From Acidimicrobiia bacterium (GTDB lineage: Bacteria > Actinomycetota > Acidimicrobiia > Acidimicrobiales > CATQHL01), in NCBI GenBank assembly GCA_009840735.1, contig VXNF01000083.1, forward strand, positions 74,040 to 114,545: 40,506 nt of DNA, written 5' to 3'. Each line of letters starts with the position of its first letter. Within the stretch, counting starts at the first letter, position 1. The notes beneath the pieces were generated by a model. That model saw only the letters and a program-made list of their open reading frames with translations. It was not told the origin of the DNA and made no database searches. Shown in pieces: positions 1 through 7,271 of the stretch. The position numbers were made by a program, and so were the translations under genes.

Positions 1-716
1 CGCTGGACCCCGAGGATGTGACGCTGCTGACCCGCTCGATCCGCTTCGGGGCCAAGACCGCGTCCGATGCCCTGGTGCCCCGTGTCGAGGTGGTCACCGT
101 TGGCGCCAGCGACACGATGGCCGACCTCGTGGCGGCCACGGTCAGCAGCGGCCACTCGCGCTTTCCCGTCGTGGAGGGCGACCTGGACGACGTCCGGGGC
201 GTCGTCCATGTGAAGGCGGTCCACGGCGTGACGCCCGCCGAACGGTCGCGGGTCCGAGTCACCGAGTTCATGCGCGAGGTGTGGGCGGTGCCCGAGAGCG
301 CCGACCTGGGGAGCCTGCTGGGCGAGATGAGCCGCCGCCGGCAGTCCCTTGCGGTCGTCGTGGACGAGCACGGCGGCACGGCCGGGATCATCACCGCCGA
401 GGACATCACCGAGGAGATCGTCGGGGAGATCGACGACGAGCACGACCCGATAGCCGAGCTGACCCCGCCGGCGCCGCCGGGTGAATGGCTGCTGGCCGGC
501 GACCTGCGCGCCGATGGCGTCGAGGAGGCCTGCGGTCTGCGCTTGCCCGGCGGTCCCTATGAGACCCTCGCCGGGTTCGTGCTGTGGCGGCTCGGTCGTG
601 TCCCGGCGGTGGGTGACTCGTTGTCTTGGGAGGGTTGGCGCTTCGAGGTGGCCGAGATGGTCCGTCGGCGGATCGTGGCGGTCCGCGTCGCCGAGTCCGC
701 GAGGCTGCAGCTGTGA
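1..716 (+). CDS. CorC/HlyC-family CBS-domain protein, 5' end missing
   Basis: The reading frame is open from the first bases of the window (codons from base 3: LDPEDVTLLTR...), so the gene begins outside and what is left is the C-terminal part. It shows the typical join after the DUF21 membrane domain (AKTASDALVPRVEVVTV), a pair of CBS domains (SSGHSRFPVVEGDLDDVRGV; then VVDEHGGTAGIITAEDITEE), and the small C-terminal CorC/HlyC transporter-associated domain (GPYETLAGFVLWRLG). Members of this family are membrane proteins of about 430 residues linked to magnesium/cobalt export or tolerance. The transport role is from the family, not from this sequence. It ends with TGA overlapping the GTG of a second, related gene (GTGA), so the two are probably one transcription unit. 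A GTG at 18 is available but is not the natural start. Confidence 0.88.
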   Translation, partial: LDPEDVTLLTRSIRFGAKTASDALVPRVEVVTVGASDTMADLVAATVSSGHSRFPVVEGDLDDVRGVVHVKAVHGVTPAERSRVRVTEFMREVWAVPESADLGSLLGEMSRRRQSLAVVVDEHGGTAGIITAEDITEEIVGEIDDEHDPIAELTPPAPPGEWLLAGDLRADGVEEACGLRLPGGPYETLAGFVLWRLGRVPAVGDSLSWEGWRFEVAEMVRRRIVAVRVAESARLQL

Positions 717-1726
717 CCGTCCTGGCGTTGCTGATCGCGGTGGTGCTGCTGGCGGGCAACGCCTTCTTCACGGCCGTTGAGTTCGCCTTGGTGGCCGCGT
801 CGCGCAGCCGCCTGGAGGTGCTGGCGGAATCCGGCAACCGCCGAGCTCGGATCGCGGTGCGGGCGATGGGGGACCTGGGCATGCAACTCGCCGGCGCCCA
901 GCTCGGGTTGACGATGACGGCCCTCGGTCTGGGCTTCATCGTCGAACCGGCCGTGGCCCGGCTGCTCGACGGCGTCCTCGGCGTCTACGGGCACGGCGTC
1001 AGCGTGGCGGTGGCCATCGCCCTCGTGGTCTTCGCCCACGTTCTGATCGGCGAGATGGTTCCAAAGAACGCCGCCCTGTGCAATCCCGCGGCGGTGGCCA
1101 TGTGGCTGGCGCCGGTACACCGGCTGTTCGTCGGGGCGTTCCGGCCTGTGATTCGGGCCCTCGAATGGATCGTGGCGGTGCTGGTGCGCCTCTGCGGGGC
1201 GGCCCCGGTGGTTCACAACTCCAGCGCCCGCACGCCCGCTGAGCTGTCGGAGCTGCTGGCTGAGTCGCGCACCGGCGGTCTGCTGAGTGAGTTCGAGCAC
1301 ACGCTGCTGGCGTCCGCGCTGGAGCTGGGCGAGCGCCCGGTGGCGTCGATCATGGTGCCCCGTGAGCGAATCTGCGCCATCCCGCTGGAAGCGTCGGTGG
1401 CGGAGGCGGAGGCGACGGTGGTGTCCAGCGGGCACTCGCGGCTGCTCTTGGGCGATCTCGACAGCCCCGAGGGGTTCGTTCACGCCAAGGACCTGCTCAC
1501 GGTCCCGCCCGAGCGCTGGGCGCGGGCGGTTCCCGCCGGCTGTGTGCGGCGTGCCCTCATGGTGCGCCCGGACCTGCCGCTGGAGGACTTGCTGCGGCTC
1601 ATGCGGCGGCACCGGGTGCACGTGGCCCTCGTGCGGGAGGGGACCGTGACGGTGGGTCTGGTGACCCTTGAGGACGTGCTGGAGTCGCTCGTCGGGGACA
1701 TCAGGGACGAGAGCGACGTTCTGTAG
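713..1726 (+). CDS. CorC/HlyC-family membrane protein (DUF21 + CBS pair)
   Basis: 337 residues. The start is the GTG that overlaps the stop of the gene before it. It is chosen because a hydrophobic helix begins at once (VLALLIAVVLLAGNAFFTAV) and the family's FALVAASRSRLE motif follows. A DUF21 (CNNM-type) membrane domain fills roughly residues 1-180, with several hydrophobic segments and the GEMVPKNAAL motif. A CBS pair follows (MVPRERICAIPL; SSGHSRLLLGDLD; TVGLVTLEDVLESLVG). The protein stops just after the second CBS domain and lacks the C-terminal transporter-associated domain that the upstream paralogue has. Tandem pairs of such genes are common in actinobacteria. Its likely role is a divalent-cation transport or sensing membrane protein; the ion is not deducible here. 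Confidence 0.9.
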   Translation: MTVLALLIAVVLLAGNAFFTAVEFALVAASRSRLEVLAESGNRRARIAVRAMGDLGMQLAGAQLGLTMTALGLGFIVEPAVARLLDGVLGVYGHGVSVAVAIALVVFAHVLIGEMVPKNAALCNPAAVAMWLAPVHRLFVGAFRPVIRALEWIVAVLVRLCGAAPVVHNSSARTPAELSELLAESRTGGLLSEFEHTLLASALELGERPVASIMVPRERICAIPLEASVAEAEATVVSSGHSRLLLGDLDSPEGFVHAKDLLTVPPERWARAVPAGCVRRALMVRPDLPLEDLLRLMRRHRVHVALVREGTVTVGLVTLEDVLESLVGDIRDESDVL

Positions 1727-1738
1727 GTCGCACGTCTC

Positions 1739-1744
1739 TAGGTT
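1739..1744 (+). promoter_or_regulatory. Leaderless-type -10 box for the M23 peptidase gene
   Basis: TAGGTT ends 7 bases before the GTG at 1752. The box fits the TANNNT consensus and would place the transcript start at or next to the start codon. No convincing -35 or Shine-Dalgarno sequence is seen. The same arrangement occurs before at least seven other genes in the window. Confidence 0.5.
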
Positions 1745-1751
1745 GGACGTC

Positions 1752-3044
1752 GTGAGGCGCAAGCTGCTGCTTGGACTGCCGATCGCCCTGCTGCTGGCGA
1801 TGAGCTCCGCCTCCGGCGCGCAGAGCGAAGTCGAGCAGGTGCGCGCCACGGTCACCGCGCTCCAAGACGAGATCGACGGGTATCTCGACCAGCTGATCGC
1901 CACCCAGGCGCGCGCCGACGCGGCCGGCGTGCGCTACTGGGAGGCCGACCTGGCCCTATACGAATTGAACGTCGAGATCGTCGAGCTGTCCGAGCGGATC
2001 GTCGGGATCGACGCCGAGGTGGCCGCGCTCCGCCAGCAGATGGTCCAGATCGCGGTGCAGCGCTACATCGATTCGACGGAGCCTCCGTCGATCCTGGCCG
2101 GCGACGACATCAACCACCAGGCCGCGGTGGACGCCTTGGCGCGTTTCGTGCGGGAGGGCTCACTCGACATTATCGACGACTACCGCCGGGCGAAGGACGA
2201 CCTCGATGAGGCGCAGGCCCAGCTGGCCGAGCGCGCCCGGCACCAGCAGGAGCTGATCGGCCAGGCCGCCTCCGCCGCGGCGACCGTGCAGGCGGAACTC
2301 AACGCCATCGGCGACGTGTACCTGGAGATCGCGCCGCGCCTGTATGAGCAGGACAGGCTGCTCGATGCGCTCGAGGAGGAGGAGCGTCGGCGGATCGAGG
2401 AGGAGCTGCGTCGCCGGCAGGCCGAGGAGGCGCGCCGCTTGGAGGCGGCCCGCGCCGCCGCCATCGCCGCCGACGAGTCTCTCCGTGCCACCCAGGAGGC
2501 CGCCCGGATCGCCGGTGAGGAGGTGGCCCGGGCCGCCGCCGGGGGCGAGCCAGGCGACGGCGCGCTGCCGCCGGTGCGCCCCGGCGAGCCGAGCGAGGCG
2601 ACGGCGGCGGACGCCTCGGCGAGCGCGCTCCCGGTGCTGGCGGCGGCCAGCGGCTGGGTCTGCCCGCTGGCCGGTCCGTTCAGCCACTTCGACGATTTCG
2701 GCGACCCGCGCCACTACGGCGGCTGGCACAAGGGCAACGACCTCATCGCGCCGACCGGGACGCCCGTGTTGGCCGTCGAGAGCGGGCGTGTCGAGCACCG
2801 CGCCAACCGCATCGGCGGGAACTCGGCGTACATCTTCGCGGACTCCGGCAACTACTACTACAACACCCACCTCTCGGCCTATGAGAACGTCGGCGCCGGT
2901 TGGGTGCCCGCGGGCGCCGTGATCGGCTACGTGGGCGACAGCGGCAACGCCGCCGGGCTCCCGCACCTGCACTTCGAGTACCACCTAGGCGGACGCGGCA
3001 ACCACATCAACCCGTACCCCATCGTGCATGAGGCCTGCTTCTGA
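1752..3044 (+). CDS. Exported M23 peptidase with coiled-coil (murein hydrolase, NlpD/EnvC-like)
   Basis: 430 residues from GTG 1752, a start supported by the signal-peptide-like N-terminus (RRKLLLGLPIALLLAMSSASG) and the TAGGTT box just upstream. Residues about 25-265 are rich in Glu, Arg and Ala with heptad character, especially 205-265, and should form long coiled coils. A Pro/Ala linker leads to an M23 (LytM) domain at about 300-425. The zinc ligands are visible: H326 and D330 (HKGND), H405 and H407 (HLHFE), with the nearby YNTHLSAY segment. Family members cut peptidoglycan cross-bridges or activate amidases at the division septum. With all ligands present this one is probably active. It lies 25 bases after the CorC-like pair, with its own promoter. 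Confidence 0.9.
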   Translation: MRRKLLLGLPIALLLAMSSASGAQSEVEQVRATVTALQDEIDGYLDQLIATQARADAAGVRYWEADLALYELNVEIVELSERIVGIDAEVAALRQQMVQIAVQRYIDSTEPPSILAGDDINHQAAVDALARFVREGSLDIIDDYRRAKDDLDEAQAQLAERARHQQELIGQAASAAATVQAELNAIGDVYLEIAPRLYEQDRLLDALEEEERRRIEEELRRRQAEEARRLEAARAAAIAADESLRATQEAARIAGEEVARAAAGGEPGDGALPPVRPGEPSEATAADASASALPVLAAASGWVCPLAGPFSHFDDFGDPRHYGGWHKGNDLIAPTGTPVLAVESGRVEHRANRIGGNSAYIFADSGNYYYNTHLSAYENVGAGWVPAGAVIGYVGDSGNAAGLPHLHFEYHLGGRGNHINPYPIVHEACF

Positions 3045-3109
3045 GGCCCCGCAGTCGGGTCCCGCTACTGGCGACCGGACGCGATCTGCACGGCACCGCC
3101 ACCCCAGGA

Positions 3110-4870
3110 CTACGGGTCCAGCTTCTCGGCTTCGAGTTCCTTGAATCCGTCCGTGGCGTCGGGGCGCCGGGCACTCTCCGCGGCGTCTGCGATTGAATCG
3201 AGCTTCTCGCCAATTTCGGGGTCGATCTCATCTTCGGGAACGAATTCGGCCAGTTCGTGAAAGTTCCGCTTGTTCATGAGGTTGGGAATCTGCAGCTTCT
3301 CGAAGTAGACGTTGAACAGAGGCGTCAGAAAGTCATCGCTGACCTTCGCGTCGTGGCTCCAGGGCGATCCCTTTCCCAGCGTCTCCATTGCCGCTTGCAC
3401 CTCTTCGATGGCGTCGGCAATCTTCTGCTGGCGGTCATAGAGGTCGAGCGGGCCGGACCAGTCACCGGCGGCACCGGCGTAGGCCTTCAGCGTCTTCTCT
3501 GAGCAGAGGTAGTTCTCGATCTCTCGGCGCCGCCATTCGAGATGCACGAGCGGGTCGTTCTCGGATCGATCGGCCTTCAGCCTGTCGAACAGGGCGACCC
3601 CTCGGAGAGTTGGCGTTGCTTCCCGCAGTCCGTGGAAGTGGGCGCGGGCCCGTGAGGGCTCGTTGCCCACGTAGTGAACGAACGGCCGCTCCAAGGCGTT
3701 TGCTGCGCGGGTGTGACCGAGACGTCTGGCGAACGACTGGAGTACCGCCAAGTCGGTCGATCCCTCCAGGTACAGGACCCAGCCGGTCTGTTCGGCTTGG
3801 AGGTAGTGATCGAATCCAATCTCTTTGAGTGACTTCAGAACCTGGCTACCGCGGTCGTCGATGCGGTGGGGGCGCCCCACGAAGGCGATGACCGTGTCCT
3901 TGCCCGCGGCCTCGCCGAGCACCACCTCGGAGTGGCTCGCGGCGATGATCTGGCTGCCGCTCTCCCTGGCCACCTCGCTGATGAGTCGGTAAGTCTGGCG
4001 CTGGCGCAGGGTCTCGAGGTGGGCATCGGGCTCATCGAGGAGCAGCACTGCTCCAGGGTTTGCGTACATATAGGAGAGGAGCAGCATCGTCTGCTGCAAG
4101 CCTCGTCCGCCACAGGAGAGGTCCAGCAGCGAGCCGCCTTCGCGATAGCTCATCGCTATCTCGCCCCGCTCCGTGACGTATCGGGGCTCGTCGAGCTCAA
4201 CGCCGAAGTTCGCAGCGATGTGCTGGGTCAGCGTGGTCCAGTCGTCGGGACGCTCTTCGCGCACCCGGTAGCAGAGGTTCCGCAGGACTTCAGCCGTGCG
4301 GCCCTCCCCGACTCGAACGTTCACTGCGCCGTGGTCGAGGCGAGTCTCGGCGGCCGCCAAGCCCGACATCGGCGGCAGATAGGCGAACTGCACCGCAGCC
4401 GCATCCGAGGGGACAGGCATTCGCTCGGGTGTCGGACCGTCGCTGAGCCGGATCGGTCGGCAGTAGAACGACTCCTCGTTGGCATAGTCAAACTCGAGCC
4501 CGCACTCCCACTCCCCGGTCTCGGCGACACCTCGGACGATCACCTTGATCAAGACGTTGGATGTGCTCGGTCGTCCCTGCGACCTGCTTTGCTCTCGTAC
4601 GGCTTGCCCGTGCCACAGAAGCTTCGCGTGTGGAACAGGGACGGCGACCAAGTCCCGACGCCCGACGGTCACGCCGGGCCTCCTCGCGGGCGCGCTCCCG
4701 CCCGCGCGCTTCTCGTTCCACCGTTTGACACCCACCTCCCAAAGGGCCAAGGCCTGCATTGCTGAGGTCTTCCCCGAGTTGTTGGGGCCGACGAACACCA
4801 AGGGGCTGCCCAGTTCGATATCCAGATCGGCAAACCGCTTGAAATTGCGGACAGTGAGCTTGGTCAGCAC
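3110..4870 (-). CDS. OLD-family ATPase with TOPRIM-type nuclease domain (probable phage defence)
   Basis: 586 residues from GTG 4870 (MLTKLTVRNFKRF, the usual family start); GTG 4897 would add nine residues. An SMC/ABC-type ATPase domain comes first: Walker A GPNNSGKT at about 28-35, signature LSCGGRG at about 251-257, Walker B LLLDEPDAHLE at about 276-286, and switch His in AASHS near 313. A TOPRIM-like C-terminal region follows, with acidic residues E369 and D373 (LYLEGSTDL), D429 (VALFDRL) and the REIENYL segment near 449-455. OLD proteins are DNA nucleases, several with anti-phage roles, either alone or with a partner helicase as in Gabija. No helicase partner is nearby. The last 11 codons lie in the direct repeat shared with the aminotransferase gene, so the C-terminus may be borrowed host sequence. 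The nuclease activity is inferred. Confidence 0.8.
   Translation of the reverse strand: MLTKLTVRNFKRFADLDIELGSPLVFVGPNNSGKTSAMQALALWEVGVKRWNEKRAGGSAPARRPGVTVGRRDLVAVPVPHAKLLWHGQAVREQSRSQGRPSTSNVLIKVIVRGVAETGEWECGLEFDYANEESFYCRPIRLSDGPTPERMPVPSDAAAVQFAYLPPMSGLAAAETRLDHGAVNVRVGEGRTAEVLRNLCYRVREERPDDWTTLTQHIAANFGVELDEPRYVTERGEIAMSYREGGSLLDLSCGGRGLQQTMLLLSYMYANPGAVLLLDEPDAHLETLRQRQTYRLISEVARESGSQIIAASHSEVVLGEAAGKDTVIAFVGRPHRIDDRGSQVLKSLKEIGFDHYLQAEQTGWVLYLEGSTDLAVLQSFARRLGHTRAANALERPFVHYVGNEPSRARAHFHGLREATPTLRGVALFDRLKADRSENDPLVHLEWRRREIENYLCSEKTLKAYAGAAGDWSGPLDLYDRQQKIADAIEEVQAAMETLGKGSPWSHDAKVSDDFLTPLFNVYFEKLQIPNLMNKRNFHELAEFVPEDEIDPEIGEKLDSIADAAESARRPDATDGFKELEAEKLDP
3112..3146. repeat. Left copy of a 35-base imperfect direct repeat (att-like)
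   Basis: This copy matches 6366-6400 at 31 of 35 positions in the same orientation; the differences are at 3119, 3122, 3127 and 3140. On the minus strand it encodes the last 11 residues of the OLD-family gene (FKELEAEKLDP). The right copy encodes the last 11 of the aminotransferase (FKELEAQNLDP). Its position exactly at one edge of the AT-richer island suggests a target-site or attachment-site duplication. Confidence 0.6.
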
Positions 4871-5494
4871 CGAAACCAGCGTAGTCCTCACCCGCACGTA
4901 TCAGGTCATGGCGCGATTCGGGCAGGTGCTGTGACTGAGGGTCGGCAGCGTTCGCTGGCCGGGGCCTCGCGAGTCTGGCAGTGAGCCCTGTCCAGATGAG
5001 GAGGCCCCGAGTCGGGTGGGGTACGCCTGCGCTGTGCGTGTTGGCCGAGTTCGCGGTCTTCGGGGCGGTCGAGATCGCCGCCCGGTTGGTTTGGGGGTGT
5101 CGGTGCGCCTGATGCACCCAGACGCGGCGCGCCCGCGGAGTGGGAGCTTCAGAATCTGAGTCACGGACTGTCGGATCCAGCGGGTACACGACGGGCTGAG
5201 CCATAGAGGCTCTTCGGATTTGATCAAGGACCCGGTGTCCGGAGGTGGCTCGCACGATTAGGGCGGGCCGGTCCACAGCTCGGCGGGCGACTGCCGCCGC
5301 GTGGCGCCGGAAGATCGCCGGGCTGTCCCAGGCGCGGCCGAGGTGTCCACAGATCAACGAGACCACCATCCGATGCAACCGAATCTTCATGACCTGGCTC
5401 GTGACGTGAAGCCCCGACTGTGAGACCTCGGCGAGGGTCGCTGCAACCCTCTGACGAATCAAGCGCGCCGTTCCAGCCAGCTGAGCACTAACAG
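4871..5494. other. Intergenic stretch without a recognisable gene
   Basis: About 620 bases between the OLD gene and the broken gene remnant. A long minus-strand frame is open here, but it runs antisense-like into neighbouring coding sequence in a different frame. Its product is Arg/Pro/Thr-rich with no recognisable motif. No tRNA, terminator or inverted repeat stood out. It is probably decayed sequence belonging to the island. Confidence 0.4.
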
Positions 5495-5948
5495 CTACGC
5501 TTGCGAGAGGAATTCGAGCAGATCGGGCCTTCTGTGGGATACGGTCGTACCCAGGCGAGTTGCGAGTCCAGATGCGGTCACCTGTGCTGCTACGGCTTTG
5601 TCGGTGAGAACGAAATCGCAGTACGGTAGTGCGGAGCACAACGCATCAGTATCGTAGATGTCGTTGATTGACCAAGAATGTTGGGCATTGCAGTGATACA
5701 TCGTCCGAATCGTGAGCATTACATCGCAACTCGGCATCGAGTCAAATAGCTCTCGAGCAGCGTGCAAAGTCCCACATAACTCGTCAAATTCTCTGTCGCG
5801 ATCAAGCAAGCCTGAACAAACAAATCCGAGAATGTCATCTCTACCGAGCGATTCATAACGAAGTCACGCACTCTGGTCTTCCGGATATTCGGATTAGCGT
5901 TGAGGAAGTCTCGCAGAGATCGTTCGTGGAGGTGGCTGGAGGTGACCG
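5495..5948 (-). pseudogene. Frameshifted remnant of a conserved hypothetical protein (PIN-like C-terminus)
   Basis: Two overlapping minus-strand frames read as one protein interrupted by a frameshift near 5820-5865. The upstream frame gives SSHLHERSLRDFLNANP and RKTRVRDFV. The downstream frame gives AARELFDSMPSCDVML, then NDIYDTDALCSALPYCDFVL and TDKAV, ending at 5495. The second part resembles the C-terminal segment of unnamed bacterial proteins in which an asparagine-aspartate motif precedes a PYCD...TDK motif, reminiscent of PIN-like nucleases. That resemblance is from memory and not tested. The N-terminal part of the gene is missing, as a stop codon lies just before the SSHLHER segment. 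Base composition is clearly more AT-rich than the flanking genes. Confidence 0.5.
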
Positions 5949-6017
5949 GTCAGTGGGGGGAAGTCCACCCATAGATTCGTCTGATGCTGACGGGGTGGTT
6001 GCCAGGCGACACCACAT

Positions 6018-6051
6018 AGGTTATGTTGCTTGACAGGTTATGTTGCTTGAC
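6018..6051. repeat. Perfect 17-base tandem duplication
   Basis: The unit AGGTTATGTTGCTTGAC occurs twice back to back, at 6018-6034 and 6035-6051. It lies at the 3' end of the doubtful lipoprotein ORF and upstream of the frameshifted remnant. It could be a replication slippage product or a paired protein-binding site. Confidence 0.85.
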
Positions 6052-6367
6052 CACTAGTAGTGATGGCGTAAGCGTGGAATCTGAGAGAATCAGCTGACCG
6101 GGCAATACCGTTCGCGTCTCTGCGAAGAATTGCAATGCTGACTGATGTGCGCTCATGGATGAGTGCACGATAGGCTGCGTTGATCGCGTCAGCCCAACCT
6201 CTAATCAGATGAACAGGAATATCATACCGGGTAGCTCTGTTAGCGATGTCGTATGCTCGGCTCGGTAAATTGAACGGTCCGTCGTCGGCCTCGACGCATC
6301 CCACGAGAACCGTCGCCAGTGGAGCGGTTAGGAGAACTATGAGAATTCGGGTGGTGATCCCCGTCAC
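6038..6367 (-). CDS. Small putative lipoprotein, function unknown (doubtful gene)
   Basis: 109 codons. The GTG start overlaps the aminotransferase stop as GTGA, a coupling seen elsewhere in the window. The N-terminus looks like a lipoprotein signal (ILIVLLTAPLATVLVGC, lipobox LVGC with Cys at about 24), followed by a short soluble part with the segment YDIPVHLIRGWADAINAAYR. No family is recognised. The ORF begins inside the right-hand direct repeat, so if the island is an insertion the start codon was created or retained at the junction. Against it: the short length, atypical AT-rich composition and a tandem repeat at its end. It may be a relic. Confidence 0.35.
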   Translation of the reverse strand: MTGITTRILIVLLTAPLATVLVGCVEADDGPFNLPSRAYDIANRATRYDIPVHLIRGWADAINAAYRALIHERTSVSIAILRRDANGIARSADSLRFHAYAITTSGQAT

Positions 6368-7194
6368 GGGTCTAGGTTCTGGGCTTCGAGTTCTTTGAAT
6401 GCTTGACGGGCGGCTTTTGTGGCCGGACCTGGGCAGGCGGGCAGTGGTTTGTTGTCGACGGTGGAGATCGGGTGAACGTTGCGGGTCGTGGAGGTCAGGA
6501 ACGCCTCGGTCGCCTCAGCCAGGGAGGCCAGCGGCAGGGTCTGCTCGACGGCGTCGGTGAGTTCCAGGGCCAGCTCGCGGGTCACGCCGGCGAGGCAGCC
6601 CGACGACAGCGGCGGCGTCAACAGCCTGCCGTCCCGCACCAAGAACACGTTGCTGCCCGTGCCCTCACAGAGCTCGCCGCGGGTGTTGGCGAAGATCGCC
6701 TCACCGGCGCCGGCGGCGTGGGCCCGCTGCAGCGCCAGCACGTTCTCGGCATAGGACACGGTCTTGACGCCGGCGACAGCGCCGCACTCGTTGCGGGGCC
6801 ACGGAACGGTCACCACGCCGACGTGTGGCGACCAAGCCGGCGCCTCCTCGGCGGCCACCACGACGGTAGGGGGCCCGGGCGGCCGGGCCGAGGAGAAGCC
6901 GCCGGGGCCGCTCGTGGCGGTGATCCGCAGCCGGCCCTCGGTCACTCCCGCGGCCGCGAGCACCGCGTCGACGGCCCCCCGCAACTCGCCCGACGGCGGC
7001 AGCTCCAAGCCCAGAGCCGCCGCCGAGCGCCCCAGGCGCGCCAGATGGCGTCCCACGGCGAAGGCCTGCCCGGCGGTGATGCGGACGCTCTCGAAGACCC
7101 CGTCGCCCACCAGCAGCCCGTGGTCTCGCGGCGAGATCCGTGCCTGCGACTCGGCAACGATCGCACCGTTCAGCCAGACGACCGGCTCGCCCAC
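6364..7194 (-). CDS. Class IV aminotransferase (aminodeoxychorismate lyase / branched-chain type)
   Basis: 276 residues from GTG 7194 (VGEPVVWLNG); a longer frame to 7245 exists, but a TAGCCT box lies 7 bases before 7194. The fold-type IV PLP family is shown by the ISPRDHGLLVGDGVFESVR segment, the PLP lysine K144 (AGVKTVSYAENVLA), the cofactor-binding GELCEGTGSNVFLV, and LTSTTRNVHPI near 233-243. The family includes 4-amino-4-deoxychorismate lyase (PabC, folate), branched-chain and D-amino acid aminotransferases. The short length and sequence style suit a PabC-like enzyme, but the substrate cannot be fixed. The last 11 codons are duplicated at the end of the OLD gene about 3.25 kb away. It is divergent from the His-rich gene at 7272. 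Confidence 0.85.
   Translation of the reverse strand: MGEPVVWLNGAIVAESQARISPRDHGLLVGDGVFESVRITAGQAFAVGRHLARLGRSAAALGLELPPSGELRGAVDAVLAAAGVTEGRLRITATSGPGGFSSARPPGPPTVVVAAEEAPAWSPHVGVVTVPWPRNECGAVAGVKTVSYAENVLALQRAHAAGAGEAIFANTRGELCEGTGSNVFLVRDGRLLTPPLSSGCLAGVTRELALELTDAVEQTLPLASLAEATEAFLTSTTRNVHPISTVDNKPLPACPGPATKAARQAFKELEAQNLDP
6366..6400. repeat. Right copy of the 35-base imperfect direct repeat (att-like)
   Basis: This copy is 31 of 35 identical to 3112-3146. It forms the 3' end of the aminotransferase gene, including its LDP-stop. Integration into the 3' end of a gene, with the element restoring the end, is a known pattern for site-specific recombinases. No integrase gene remains between the two copies. 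Confidence 0.6.
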
Positions 7195-7201
7195 GCCTCG
7201 C

Positions 7202-7207
7202 AGGCTA
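7202..7207 (-). promoter_or_regulatory. Leaderless-type -10 box for the aminotransferase
   Basis: TAGCCT on the minus strand, 7 bases before GTG 7194. Box and spacing closely resemble those of trpS (TAGCCT, 6 bases). It supports the shorter start. Confidence 0.5.
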
Positions 7208-7255
7208 CGAGCGCGCCGACTGGTTCGCGCGGGCGCTATCCCCACGAGACGGCGG

Positions 7256-7261
7256 TAGCGT
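7256..7261 (+). promoter_or_regulatory. Candidate -10 box for the His-rich membrane gene
   Basis: TAGCGT, 10 bases before ATG 7272. The spacing is slightly longer than in the other leaderless candidates, so the support is weaker. Confidence 0.35.
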
Positions 7262-7271
7262 TCCTGTCGCT

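Noticed and set aside
4488-5639. Minus-strand frame of 383 codons spanning the gap after the OLD gene
   Set aside because: It overlaps the OLD gene and the frameshifted remnant in different frames, and no recognisable motif was found in the part that is free.
5950-6168. Small minus-strand ORF of 72 codons
   Set aside because: It overlaps the lipoprotein-like ORF in another frame, covers the tandem repeat, and has no recognisable motif.
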